Shown: in pieces, positions 8,447 to 15,651 of the stretch
Layout of the letters: each line of letters opens with the position of its first letter
How positions within the stretch are numbered: position 1 is the stretch's first letter
Source: Bacteroidaceae bacterium
GTDB lineage: Bacteria > Bacteroidota > Bacteroidia > Bacteroidales > Bacteroidaceae
Length of the DNA: 63,833 bases
Direction of reading: 5' to 3'
NCBI GenBank assembly: GCA_017556045.1
Contig: JAFZFF010000069.1
Coordinates: 1-63,833 of the forward strand
Program-made: the position numbers and the translations under genes
The notes under the pieces: generated by a model
The model's input: only the letters and a program-made list of their open reading frames with translations
The model's database searches: none
What the model was told of the DNA's origin: nothing

Positions 8447-9034
8447 ATGTCACTGAAATACTCAAACACAACCGCAGATTTTCTGCAATGGGACGAGGCG
8501 ATGAATCTCATACGTAAGTTAGCTAAAGATGGTAATTACAAGATGTCCTTGCTCATAGCACTTGGATGTTTTACAGGATTACGAATATCTGACATTCTCG
8601 CATTGAGGTGGTCGCAGATTCTACACGTTTCAGAGTTTATCATTATTGAGAAAAAGACAGGAAAGAAACGTACACTACGTTTGAACCCACAACTACAGAA
8701 GCATATCTCAGAATGTTACAAGCAGATTGAACCCATAGGAACGAGTGCGCCAATCTTGGTGAGTCAGAAAAGAACAATCTTCACCATTCAAAGGATAAAC
8801 GTAATGCTCAAAGAGATTAAGCGCAGATACCATCTACGCGTGGGTAACTTTTCTTGTCACTCACTACGCAAGACCTTTGGTAGACAAGTTTACATGATGA
8901 GTGGTGATAGTGCAGAGCTTGCATTAGTTAAGTTGATGGAACTCTTCAATCATAGCAGCATAGCTATTACCAAACGCTATCTTGGTTTGAGGCAGGAGGA
9001 GATATTAGAAACTTATGATGTGCTGAGTTTCTAA
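8447..9034 (+). CDS. short tyrosine recombinase (catalytic domain only)
   Basis: 195 residues, about half the length of a normal integrase. The whole catalytic set is present: TGLRISDIL (Arg), KKTGKKR (Lys region), HSLRKTFGR (HxxR), LFNHSS (His) and KRYLGL (Tyr). The N-terminal core-binding and arm-binding domains are missing. Unlike the two island integrases it keeps the first catalytic Arg, so it belongs to another branch. Such short recombinases occur on Bacteroidota elements and may invert or resolve DNA, for instance phase-variable promoters or dimers. No inverted-repeat pair around a promoter was recognised nearby. Confidence 0.85.
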   Translation: MSLKYSNTTADFLQWDEAMNLIRKLAKDGNYKMSLLIALGCFTGLRISDILALRWSQILHVSEFIIIEKKTGKKRTLRLNPQLQKHISECYKQIEPIGTSAPILVSQKRTIFTIQRINVMLKEIKRRYHLRVGNFSCHSLRKTFGRQVYMMSGDSAELALVKLMELFNHSSIAITKRYLGLRQEEILETYDVLSF

Positions 9035-9335
9035 AGGTAAGAGAGGAGACAATTTTTGAGGAGGAATGTTTTTATAGTCCCTGTTTGAAAACTGTCTCCC
9101 TCTATTACTTACATACAAAATTGCCTCATAAATAAAGATTTTTTATGTTGACCAACACAAAAATACTGAATCTATAAAAATAAACTTGTCTTTTAAAACA
9201 TCTTTTATTACTTTTGTTGATGCTTTTCCGTAGGATTGTAGAGCAATCTGCAAGGAAGAGTACTTTTTTAGTAAAAAGGTGTTATTGAAATTATCTTCAT
9301 AGGTAAATTCTCGCAAAATTTTCCAAGACACGAAG

Positions 9336-9470
9336 ATGATAGCAGTAGCACCACATCATTGGTTTGTACAGCCCTTGTTGGCTCCTTACATAACCTTTGG
9401 TGTGGGCTATTGTTTTATCCCGTGTCTAAGGCAATGCGAGAAGCCTACCTATAGGATAAAGCAGATATAG
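9336..9470 (+). CDS. possible 44-residue ORF
   Basis: ATG at 9336 opens MIAVAPHHWFVQPLLAPYIT... ending KQI. It is rich in hydrophobic and aromatic residues. It lies alone in a 500-bp interval (9035-9532) without other genes. No ribosome-binding site is obvious and no family is known. The interval could equally be regulatory sequence. Confidence 0.2.
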   Translation: MIAVAPHHWFVQPLLAPYITFGVGYCFIPCLRQCEKPTYRIKQI

Positions 9471-9532
9471 TTCCCACACCTTATTTTTTTATCCGCTTTC
9501 ATCTGGGAATTGGAAAGGTAAATACAATCAAG

Positions 9533-10108
9533 ATGAATAATACATTATTAAGAATTCAAAGCATTCTCAAAGAAAAGAAGAATGTGATAAACCTTGGCTT
9601 AAAATTAGGTTATTTACCTAATAACCAAGTCCTAGAAATTCCCGATTTGGTAACCCAAGAAAAAGACATATCATTAGCAATAACAAGAATGATATGGGAT
9701 TATTATGAAAAAAATAATTCAACCTTGTCTGATGGAGAACAAACCAGATTGATTTTTAAGTCTTGTGCTTTTGCGGGTATGTTAGCAACATATATATATG
9801 AAGAAGATGAATATTGTGACGAAGATGATTTATTTGAAATACTTCAAAAAGGTAATATATCAGAATTAATCAGAAATGTTGAAGCTAAAATTGGAATTGA
9901 TTTCCGCGAGCATATGCTTATTATAGGTTGGCTAACACAAAGTTGTGAGGAGACTTATAATAACTTATACTATGCATATAATGGTACACCAACTGATGGA
10001 GAAACTAGATGGCAAGCATGGCAAGATACATGTAGTATTATGTTTTGCTTAGGAATGACATATGCAAGCCACAGAATCAAAGGTAACCTCACATGGTTAA
10101 ACCGTTGA
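9533..10108 (+). CDS. hypothetical acidic protein (cargo)
   Basis: 191 residues, unrecognised, very AT-rich gene. The protein is soluble-looking, helical and acidic (EEDEYCDEDDLFEIL), with aromatic stretches (MIWDYYEK, YNNLYYAYN, RWQAWQDT). No signal peptide or catalytic motif is visible. It is the first of a run of unrelated unknown genes at the right side of island 1. Small acidic orphan proteins in this setting can be immunity proteins. That is only a guess from size, charge and location. Confidence 0.65.
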   Translation: MNNTLLRIQSILKEKKNVINLGLKLGYLPNNQVLEIPDLVTQEKDISLAITRMIWDYYEKNNSTLSDGEQTRLIFKSCAFAGMLATYIYEEDEYCDEDDLFEILQKGNISELIRNVEAKIGIDFREHMLIIGWLTQSCEETYNNLYYAYNGTPTDGETRWQAWQDTCSIMFCLGMTYASHRIKGNLTWLNR

Positions 10109-10151
10109 TATTAAAAACTTTTATTGTTTTAAATTACTAATAACGAAAATT

Positions 10152-11045
10152 ATGAGAATTTGGATTTTATCAAATGTCGCTTTTTATATGGCAAATAATT
10201 TGCATGCACTATTTGGCTATAGATTTCGTATGATGATTACAAGGACTGGAAAGTCTCTTAGAATTTATTTTATGGATGTTAACGATGGAATCCCTAATGA
10301 AGTTATATCTATCCGTGCTGAAAAAGGGAATGATGGAATCAGATTATGGCTCAACCAAAAATATTTCAACTTTTTTGAATTATCACCTAATAAACAATTG
10401 GAATTTGTGCGTTTTTTGATTTCTGATTTTTGTGATTCATATTCAATAGACACAACATCTAAAAGCATAAATCTTCGTGTTGCACAAAACTCACAATTCG
10501 ATTATGAGAATATGCATTTTACATATAAAGAACTTTCAAATATCAAGGATGTTGAAACTGATTATCCCTTGCTTCATTGGATTCATTCTGAATTTGAGTT
10601 TAATATTGCCATGGAAACCGAGAAATACGCCACGGATGTCAAATGTCACGGTTTCTCGATTTTTAGTTACGAACTTTTAAACGGTACCCCACATTTGGCA
10701 TTAAATATTCAAAAGTGTGGTAATAACTATTCAGTAACAACAAAATCTGCCTTAGATTGGAGTGGATTTCAACCCGAATTTACAATAAACTATCTGTCGA
10801 AATTTATTAATTCAAGTTATAGTCTTAGACAGACAGGTAAAGAAGACAAGAATATAGAAATAGTATTCTCGTGTAGTCCCAATGATAACATAATTAGAAT
10901 TGAACGTTTCTTAAATAATGGATTGTCTAGAGAAGAACTAAAAGAGATGATTCCGCATATTCACAGTCATTTAGGTCTTACAAGTCCACTTGATATGGAT
11001 TTTTACGAGAAGAGTAAAGATGTAAATCTAATGACTTTCTGCTAA
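10152..11045 (+). CDS. hypothetical protein (cargo)
   Basis: 297 residues, unrecognised. The first 20 residues (MRIWILSNVAFYMANNLHAL) are mildly hydrophobic but lack a charged N-region typical of a signal peptide. The rest alternates beta-type hydrophobic and polar residues (GFSIFSYELLNGTPHLALNI, KNIEIVFSC) and is probably a soluble beta-rich fold. The gene is AT-rich like its neighbours, 43 bp behind the previous gene, and is followed by a terminator. The two may form one transcript. Confidence 0.6.
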   Translation: MRIWILSNVAFYMANNLHALFGYRFRMMITRTGKSLRIYFMDVNDGIPNEVISIRAEKGNDGIRLWLNQKYFNFFELSPNKQLEFVRFLISDFCDSYSIDTTSKSINLRVAQNSQFDYENMHFTYKELSNIKDVETDYPLLHWIHSEFEFNIAMETEKYATDVKCHGFSIFSYELLNGTPHLALNIQKCGNNYSVTTKSALDWSGFQPEFTINYLSKFINSSYSLRQTGKEDKNIEIVFSCSPNDNIIRIERFLNNGLSREELKEMIPHIHSHLGLTSPLDMDFYEKSKDVNLMTFC

Positions 11046-11086
11046 ATAATAATTAGGGGCACATCTCCAACCTTACTATTTCATAC

Positions 11087-11114
11087 AGCCGAGCACAAAA
11101 CGCTTGGCTGTTTG
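11087..11114 (+). terminator. Rho-independent terminator
   Basis: ACAGCCGAGC pairs with GCTTGGCTGT (one mismatch) and is followed by TTTGG. It separates the two upstream unknown genes from the membrane/secreted group that follows. GACCTTTG at about 11129 is a near match to a -7 box. Confidence 0.65.
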
Positions 11115-11218
11115 GATATTTTCAACGACCTTTGTAGAGGATTTACAAACAACAATGACAAACACACTCTTCTACATCAGCTCATTTGTCTTAAATCAAC
11201 TTAACATCAAGAAAAGTT

Positions 11219-11764
11219 ATGAAAAGGAAAACAATAATCTTAATAACTCTCCTCTGTTTGATTGCCATCTTCGTTATTGGCAACTTTATAAGCCATACTT
11301 TTGAATTTGAAAAAACAGGAGAACGAATTAACTCAGTTGAGATTCCAGATTCAATAAAAACTATAGTGTTAAAGGATATTTATTCGTTAAATCCTACATC
11401 TATATCTAGACATTGTGCAAAGGTCACATGTGATTTACTTGATTTCTCGTTCGATCAAGATGTCTTATTTGAGAAGCCTGTGTCAAAAGCACATTGTGGT
11501 AATTACGCTAAAGTATGCGCTGCATTATGTAATGTTGTTTTTGATTATCACAACATTGATGCAGAAGCAATACCTGTGGTTGGTCGTGTCACAGTTCATG
11601 GCATAGATATTCACGAAATACTAACATCTATTGTGCCCAAAGAACAAGAACATAACTTCATCAATCACGATGTGGTAGAAATTAGGAGTAAAGGTGAAAC
11701 ATTATGGTTTATTGACCCTATAGAACGTGAATTTACAGGACTTGAACGTGTTTATAGTAAATAA
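11219..11764 (+). CDS. membrane-anchored transglutaminase-like protein
   Basis: 181 residues. An N-terminal hydrophobic helix (residues 5-24, IILITLLCLIAIFVIGNF) after MKRK suggests an anchor or uncleaved signal, placing the rest outside the cytoplasm. The remainder fits a transglutaminase/cysteine-protease fold in miniature: Cys in SKAHCGNYAKVC, His in INHDVVEIR and Asp in WFIDP, spaced as in bacterial transglutaminase-like domains. The substrate is unknown. It starts a three-gene run with a membrane protein and a lipoprotein, which suggests a surface-located cargo function. The call rests on the Cys-His-Asp pattern only. Confidence 0.5.
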   Translation: MKRKTIILITLLCLIAIFVIGNFISHTFEFEKTGERINSVEIPDSIKTIVLKDIYSLNPTSISRHCAKVTCDLLDFSFDQDVLFEKPVSKAHCGNYAKVCAALCNVVFDYHNIDAEAIPVVGRVTVHGIDIHEILTSIVPKEQEHNFINHDVVEIRSKGETLWFIDPIEREFTGLERVYSK

Positions 11765-11796
11765 GGAATAATATAATGAAAAATTTATTATAAACA

Positions 11797-12360
11797 ATGA
11801 GTACGCTATTAGTCAAAGTGGCACAATGGTTGACCTTATTATTAAGTTGGTTGATGCTGTCACCTCTTTTCTTCTATTTGGCACGTAAGTGGCAATTGAT
11901 AGGGAAGAAAGTCAGAGTGTTGCTGTTACTTATGTCTCCGTTAATGCTGATTGTTTATGCTGTCATAGTTTTATTCATTCTGCAAGGTTATGGTGATTAC
12001 AAAAGGAAGCATCATTTTGCAAACGATGAAGTGATAGAGAGAATAACAGGTGTGCCTTTTCCAGAACTTAACATTATTGATTATGAAAAAGGGGAAGCGG
12101 GCTTCTTGGGAGATTATAATGATATGCTAACACTTGAAATGGAAAATGATTTGAGCGAATCAACATATCATTATTTGGATAGTGTTATCAGCGAAGGTAA
12201 CACGAATTGGAGTAAGCATAATGATGAGTACAGGTACAGTACTATGTGGGGAAATGGCCTCCCTGCGCCAAAAGGAGAGAATGAAGAAGAGGATATGACG
12301 TTCTCGCTTTCTTTCAAGGCAAGAAGTAAGATAGTTACTCTTAATTATGGCGCTTGGTAA
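11797..12360 (+). CDS. hypothetical membrane protein, two transmembrane segments
   Basis: 187 residues. Two hydrophobic helices (about 6-29 and 42-64) are separated by a basic loop RKWQLIGKKVR, which by the positive-inside rule faces the cytoplasm. The C-terminal 120 residues, acidic and rich in aromatic residues (ENEEEDMTFSLSF), then lie outside. It is 32 bp behind the transglutaminase-like gene and 47 bp before the lipoprotein gene. No family is recognised. Topology and company resemble membrane-bound immunity or accessory proteins, as an inference only. Confidence 0.6.
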   Translation: MSTLLVKVAQWLTLLLSWLMLSPLFFYLARKWQLIGKKVRVLLLLMSPLMLIVYAVIVLFILQGYGDYKRKHHFANDEVIERITGVPFPELNIIDYEKGEAGFLGDYNDMLTLEMENDLSESTYHYLDSVISEGNTNWSKHNDEYRYSTMWGNGLPAPKGENEEEDMTFSLSFKARSKIVTLNYGAW

Positions 12361-12407
12361 TTAAGGATTTTGAAACAAGGAATAACGACATCTAAAAATT
12401 CAACTAT

Positions 12408-13196
12408 ATGAAGAAACTACTATTATTATGCGCCAGCTTGGCTTCCCTCGCGTCTTGCAACTTCCAAAGAGACAAAGAACACACGGAGGATAATATATAT
12501 GTTCATGTCAACTACAAACAGAAGGTCAATGGCTATGATGTGTCAGCTAGTATCATCACAGATTCAGTACGTGAAGAATACTTTGCAGACATAGTAACGC
12601 GAGAGGCTGTGTTGACTTTTAGAAAAGACAATCAAAAATTGACAGTGCTAAATCCAAGCTATGCGCTCAAAAATTTCATAGGAGATACTGAATCATTCAG
12701 AAAAGGAATGACTATAGAGGCCGAATATGTCCCATTCAAGATGTCAGCACGTAACACTCTTGCTGGTAATCAATCTCCTTTTTTCTTCTTCGATGTAGAT
12801 TTTGATGGCGAAGATGAGCTGCTTGTTTGCTTATGGGAGGAAATGGGCTATCGCGGCTATCATGCATATCAAGCATACGAAACAAATGTTGGTAGCGGTA
12901 CTCATCAATTAACTCCAATGCAGGAAGCGCCCTTCAATGAGTTGAATGACTACACAGAGTTTGACACCATCAACAAAACCATAAACATTATTCAAGGTGT
13001 AGGGGTGAAAATGGGAGGCAAGAAAGTCTATGGGTTAGTAGATGGCTCATTTGCGCTGATAGAACGAGTGGAATATGATTGGGAACACACCCAAGGAGTG
13101 AAATATGAGCCATGCGCCCCTACTATTTATCATTACAAAATAGTAAACGGAACGGAAATATTAGATAGAATAGAGAAATGTCCCAACGATAAATAA
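12408..13196 (+). CDS. hypothetical lipoprotein
   Basis: 262 residues with a clear lipoprotein signal: MKKLLLLCASLASLASC, lipobox LASC with Cys at 17. The mature part contains FFFFDVDFDGEDELLV, an acidic DxDxDGxxE pattern like the Ca-binding loops seen in FG-GAP/dockerin-type repeats, and several beta-type segments. It probably faces the periplasm or the cell surface. It is last in the 11219-13196 run and is followed by a strong terminator. Function unknown. Orphan immunity to a secreted toxin is one possibility, without direct support. Confidence 0.65.
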   Translation: MKKLLLLCASLASLASCNFQRDKEHTEDNIYVHVNYKQKVNGYDVSASIITDSVREEYFADIVTREAVLTFRKDNQKLTVLNPSYALKNFIGDTESFRKGMTIEAEYVPFKMSARNTLAGNQSPFFFFDVDFDGEDELLVCLWEEMGYRGYHAYQAYETNVGSGTHQLTPMQEAPFNELNDYTEFDTINKTINIIQGVGVKMGGKKVYGLVDGSFALIERVEYDWEHTQGVKYEPCAPTIYHYKIVNGTEILDRIEKCPNDK

Positions 13197-13203
13197 GAAC
13201 GAT

Positions 13204-13247
13204 AAAAGCCTGCTTATCCCAATGGATAGACAGGCTTTCTTTTTTTT
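13204..13247 (+). terminator. Rho-independent terminator
   Basis: AAAGCCTG and CAGGCTTT form the base of a hairpin (13205-13238) with inner pairing TATCC/GGATA, followed by seven T. It closes the cargo block of island 1. Confidence 0.9.
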
Positions 13248-13272
13248 AGAACATAAATTCTAATCATTAACT

Positions 13273-13374
13273 TTACCGAGTTCTCTTGATGAGTTTCGGC
13301 TTCTCTACACGCTTATCCGCAAAGGATGTTGGCATGTACTTTTTCAAAATTTCTGAGGGGATTGCATACTCCAT
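13273..13374 (-). CDS. possible 33-residue ORF
   Basis: The minus strand reads MEYAIPSEILKKYM... ending KLIKRTR. The protein-like composition (acidic start, strongly basic end) and isolation in a 600-bp interval make it worth recording. There is no recognisable family or strong start signal. Confidence 0.25.
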   Translation of the reverse strand: MEYAIPSEILKKYMPTSFADKRVEKPKLIKRTR

Positions 13375-13590
13375 AGCTATATAAAGTTTTAAGGTTAATA
13401 CTATATGCTATTATATACAGGATTCTGAAATAGGCCAAACGAAAACGCTTCATCTATGGAGTCAAGACGGTTATTCTACAACATAATACTAAAAACCAAG
13501 TGTTCCCGAATAAGTAATATCTGTAAACACTGCAAGTGAAGCATTACTTAAATAACTTTGGCTAAATCTGAAAAAAACTGCATTGTTTCA

Positions 13591-13621
13591 TTTGCAGAAT
13601 GATAAATAATTGTTACTTTTG
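13591..13621 (+). promoter_or_regulatory. perfect Bacteroidota promoter near right end of island 1
   Basis: TTTG (13591-13594), 19-bp spacer, TACTTTTG (13614-13621). It reads rightward out of island 1 toward att copy 2. Only a 13-codon frame (MNKCGVCDLFTTI) follows before the displaced gene end. The rest of 13375-13812 is AT-rich non-coding DNA. The transcript could be a small RNA, or could drive genes in the excised circular form. Confidence 0.65.
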
Positions 13622-13661
13622 CATCGGTCTGAATACGTTCTTTGGATGAATAAATGTGGCG

Positions 13662-13683
13662 TTTGTGACTTATTCACGACCAT
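13662..13683. repeat. probable integrase arm-type site, right end of island 1
   Basis: The 22-bp stretch (TTTGTGACTTAT then TCACGACCAT) matches 427-448 at the left end of island 1 in 18 of 22 positions and in the same orientation. Short repeats at both ends of an integrated element are typical of integrase or excisionase arm sites. Confidence 0.5.
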
Positions 13684-13812
13684 ATGAGATAAAATTACAA
13701 TAATTATAAAAAACGCGTTCTTTAAAATTTGTAAGGATTGAACTGTAATTCTGGAGATTAGCAATAATTTCAAGAATTTTACAGGGATAAAGCTAAGGCG
13801 CAACCCATCTTA

Positions 13813-13976
13813 TGACCGACACCATGGGTCGTATGCACTCTGACGCTCAGTTTGCAGGTTCATCTTCAGTGCCCGCTCACGTAGAGATGATGGGCTTCCT
13901 CGGTATCGGTAACAACCCGATGGTAGGTTGCACAGTAGCTTGCGCTGTAGACGTAGCTCAGGCACTCAACAAGTAA
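13813..13976 (+). repeat. att-like direct repeat, copy 2 (junction between the islands)
   Basis: The second copy of the 164-bp gene end. It begins with ATG (13812-13814) and could read 54 codons, but it lacks the rest of the gene and a ribosome-binding site, so it is a displaced 3' fragment. Beyond the stop, similarity to copy 3 continues through the terminator to about 14033, whereas copy 1 has a different trailer. Confidence 0.85.
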
Positions 13977-14001
13977 TATCTACTGTTAATCAATAGATTT
14001 T

Positions 14002-14034
14002 AGAGACATCTCTTCGGAGGTGTCTCTTTTTTTT
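14002..14034 (+). terminator. Rho-independent terminator after copy 2
   Basis: AGAGACA pairs with TGTCTCT and is followed by eight T. It is nearly identical to the terminator behind copy 3, so island 2 carries a copy of the native gene trailer. Confidence 0.85.
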
Positions 14035-14108
14035 GTTTTATCACCTCCCACGAATGAGTTAAGTTACATCGAGTCATTAAAGTTAGTTCTATGGTGATTA
14101 TTTAGTTC

Positions 14109-14206
14109 GTGACGGTATATGTGATTACACTCTTGTTTTTAGCTAGAAATAGCCACAAAAAGCTCTATTTTGTGACGGTTTTGTGACGGTCTTTTGACAC
14201 CGTCAC
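14109..14206. repeat. GTGACGGT arm-type repeats, left end of island 2
   Basis: GTGACGGT occurs at 14109-14116, 14172-14179 and 14183-14190, with an inverted copy ACCGTCAC at 14199-14206. A fifth copy is at 25181-25188 by the island 2 integrase. Such a set at both ends of one element fits arm-type binding sites. Confidence 0.65.
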
Positions 14207-14238
14207 AGAAGATCTTCAACACTTTATCTAAACCATAG

Positions 14239-14463
14239 GCAAACTTCCTTTCTACTTGCAACCTCCTCTATGAAGCACAGGCATTGCAATATTTCACCTA
14301 CTGGAACCCTGGCACCGAGATCTGGGATTTCCACCAGGCCCCCGTCCGCGAAGACGGCCTGCGTAGCCGTGTATACGAGGAGGTGCGCACCAGCACCCAA
14401 GCCTCGCGCTACGATGCCGAATATTACATAGAGCCCGGCATGGTGGAGGTCTTCTATTGGTAA
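14239..14463 (+). pseudogene. 3' remnant of an unknown gene
   Basis: An open frame of 74 codons to a TAA without a usable start: it follows a TAG at 14236 and its only internal ATG is 13 codons from the end. The peptide (YFTYWNPGTEIWDFHQ, REDGLRSRVYEEVRTS, DAEYYIEPGMVEVFYW) looks like true coding sequence, is GC-richer than the AT-rich DNA to its left, and ends in a natural stop. It is best read as the truncated end of a larger gene brought in or cut by past recombination. The family is unknown. Confidence 0.45.
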
Positions 14464-14505
14464 TGATAAAGGATGTTTAAGCAAGCGCGCGGGGTAGCGC
14501 CACCT

Positions 14506-15141
14506 TTATCCATTCCATTTGTACACCCCTTTAGCAATGCCACTCTTCACGAGACGGCCTTCGGCAAGGAGTGCTGCGATATGGCGGCGCGCCGTGCTCA
14601 AGCTGCACCGGCATAGCGTAGCATAGTTGCGCACGGTAATGTACTCGTGTTGCGCAAAGTAACTGCCCAAAGCCTCATTGAGAGCATCATCGACAAGAGG
14701 CTGCTTTACCACACCGTCCCACTCGAAGGCAAGACCTGAGATTTGCTGAGTGAGCTGCTTCGAGGGACGGAAGGTGATGCCCTTGGCCACGATCTCCGTG
14801 TTGCGCAACTCCTCATCGACGCTCTTGCGTGTAGCCGTACCCACCTCGAGCGATAGTGTACCCAGGTTGCCTAGCGACACACGACGCCCTTGCATAAGCG
14901 CGTCCTTAATCTCACCCTCCAGTGCTCGCCATGCCGCTATCACATCCGTATCGGTGAGGCTCATGGCATCATTGATGTTTTCCGCCATATCCTTCACCTC
15001 CACACGCTGCGTGTTGGCCACGGTCACGCGTATGCCCCACAGTTCGCCCGTCTCTGCCCCATTGCGTATGCAACGGCGTGTGCCACGGCACTTGATGGTT
15101 CCGTAGCCCGTTCTCATCCTTGTGTTTCGTTTCTTTGCCAT
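14506..15141 (-). CDS. HU-family DNA-binding protein with C-terminal winged helix
   Basis: 211 residues. The N-terminal two thirds resemble the Bacteroidota HU-like family: a basic start, helices, then the HU-style arm region RRVSLGNLGTLSLEVG and KGITFRPSKQL. The C-terminal 50 residues (ITVRNYATLCRCSLSTARRHIAAL, then LLAEGRLVKSGI) look like a DeoR-type winged helix-turn-helix, so the protein can probably bind defined sites as well as bend DNA. Directly upstream of its start are four CGCGAT boxes in exact 22-bp steps, possible binding sites for autoregulation or origin control. The gene is GC-rich compared with neighbours. Confidence 0.75.
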   Translation of the reverse strand: MAKKRNTRMRTGYGTIKCRGTRRCIRNGAETGELWGIRVTVANTQRVEVKDMAENINDAMSLTDTDVIAAWRALEGEIKDALMQGRRVSLGNLGTLSLEVGTATRKSVDEELRNTEIVAKGITFRPSKQLTQQISGLAFEWDGVVKQPLVDDALNEALGSYFAQHEYITVRNYATLCRCSLSTARRHIAALLAEGRLVKSGIAKGVYKWNG

Positions 15142-15216
15142 AAATATCTATTTGCAAGGTTCCTTTTTCTAAAATCTACAGTTTCTTTTCGTAAAACCAA
15201 CAGCTTCATATCTTCG

Positions 15217-15304
15217 CTTCATCGCGATAACACTTGCACGCCTTCGCGATGATTCGAACGCGTCTCCGCGATGCTTTGCATGCGCCATCGCGATAGTACA
15301 GCCT
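15217..15304. repeat. four 22-bp-period CGCGAT boxes (iteron-like)
   Basis: CGCGAT lies at 15223, 15245, 15267 and 15289: three intervals of exactly 22 bp. Each is preceded by a pyrimidine-rich CnYC-type stretch; flanking bases are otherwise variable. Two helical turns per step put all boxes on one face of the helix. The array is 76-160 bp upstream of the HU-winged-helix gene start. It could be a multi-site operator, or iterons of a replication origin. Confidence 0.65.
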
Positions 15305-15390
15305 ATTGGTAATACTCTGTAAAGATAATGAAAAGTTCCAATTCGCGCAATAGCCCTGCCCATTTTCTTAAGTGGGAAGCATCCTTTCTG

Positions 15391-15533
15391 CCACAACGCC
15401 ACAACTGCCACATGTTTTCATAGAGCATGTGTGTAAATAAAAAAATAATTAATTAGGTAGCATTATATTCTGAATTATTTTTTATTTCCCTACATAAGAT
15501 CGTACATTTAAGTGGCAGTGGCGGCAGAAATGG
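15391..15533. repeat. nested inverted repeats, AT-rich core
   Basis: AAATAAAAAAATAATT (15435-15450) pairs with AATTATTTTTTATTT (15473-15487) with one bulged A, and outside this ACTGCCAC (15404-15411) has an inverted partner GTGGCAGT (15512-15519). Additional GGCG/CGCC copies lie beside the outer arms. No gene occupies 15142-15651. With the 22-bp array this interval looks like a regulatory hub or origin. Confidence 0.55.
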
Positions 15534-15542
15534 CATAAAAAC

Positions 15543-15578
15543 AGGTTGTTTTGCAATCTTAGAGATAGCAAAACAACC
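15543..15578 (-). terminator. hairpin terminator for the 15652-16329 gene
   Basis: GGTTGTTTTGC and GCAAAACAACC form a perfect 11-bp stem. Read on the minus strand it is followed by TGTTTTTA, and it lies about 75 bp downstream of the minus-strand gene ending at 15652. Confidence 0.65.
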
Positions 15579-15651
15579 CAATTCGTGATTTTTGAGAAAT
15601 ATTTTTGATAAATAATAATGATGCTTATTCACACCTACGGGATAAGATTTT

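Noticed and set aside
13812-13976. 54-codon ORF in att copy 2 as a small gene
   Set aside because: It is the duplicated 3' end of a longer gene; no ribosome-binding site is seen, and copy 3 lacks the ATG.
15217-15304. CRISPR-like array
   Set aside because: Only six bases per 22-bp unit are invariant, with no repeat/spacer division and no cas genes.
15169-15411. 80-codon minus-strand ORF
   Set aside because: It overlaps the 22-bp box array and its sequence looks random; the region is better explained as regulatory.
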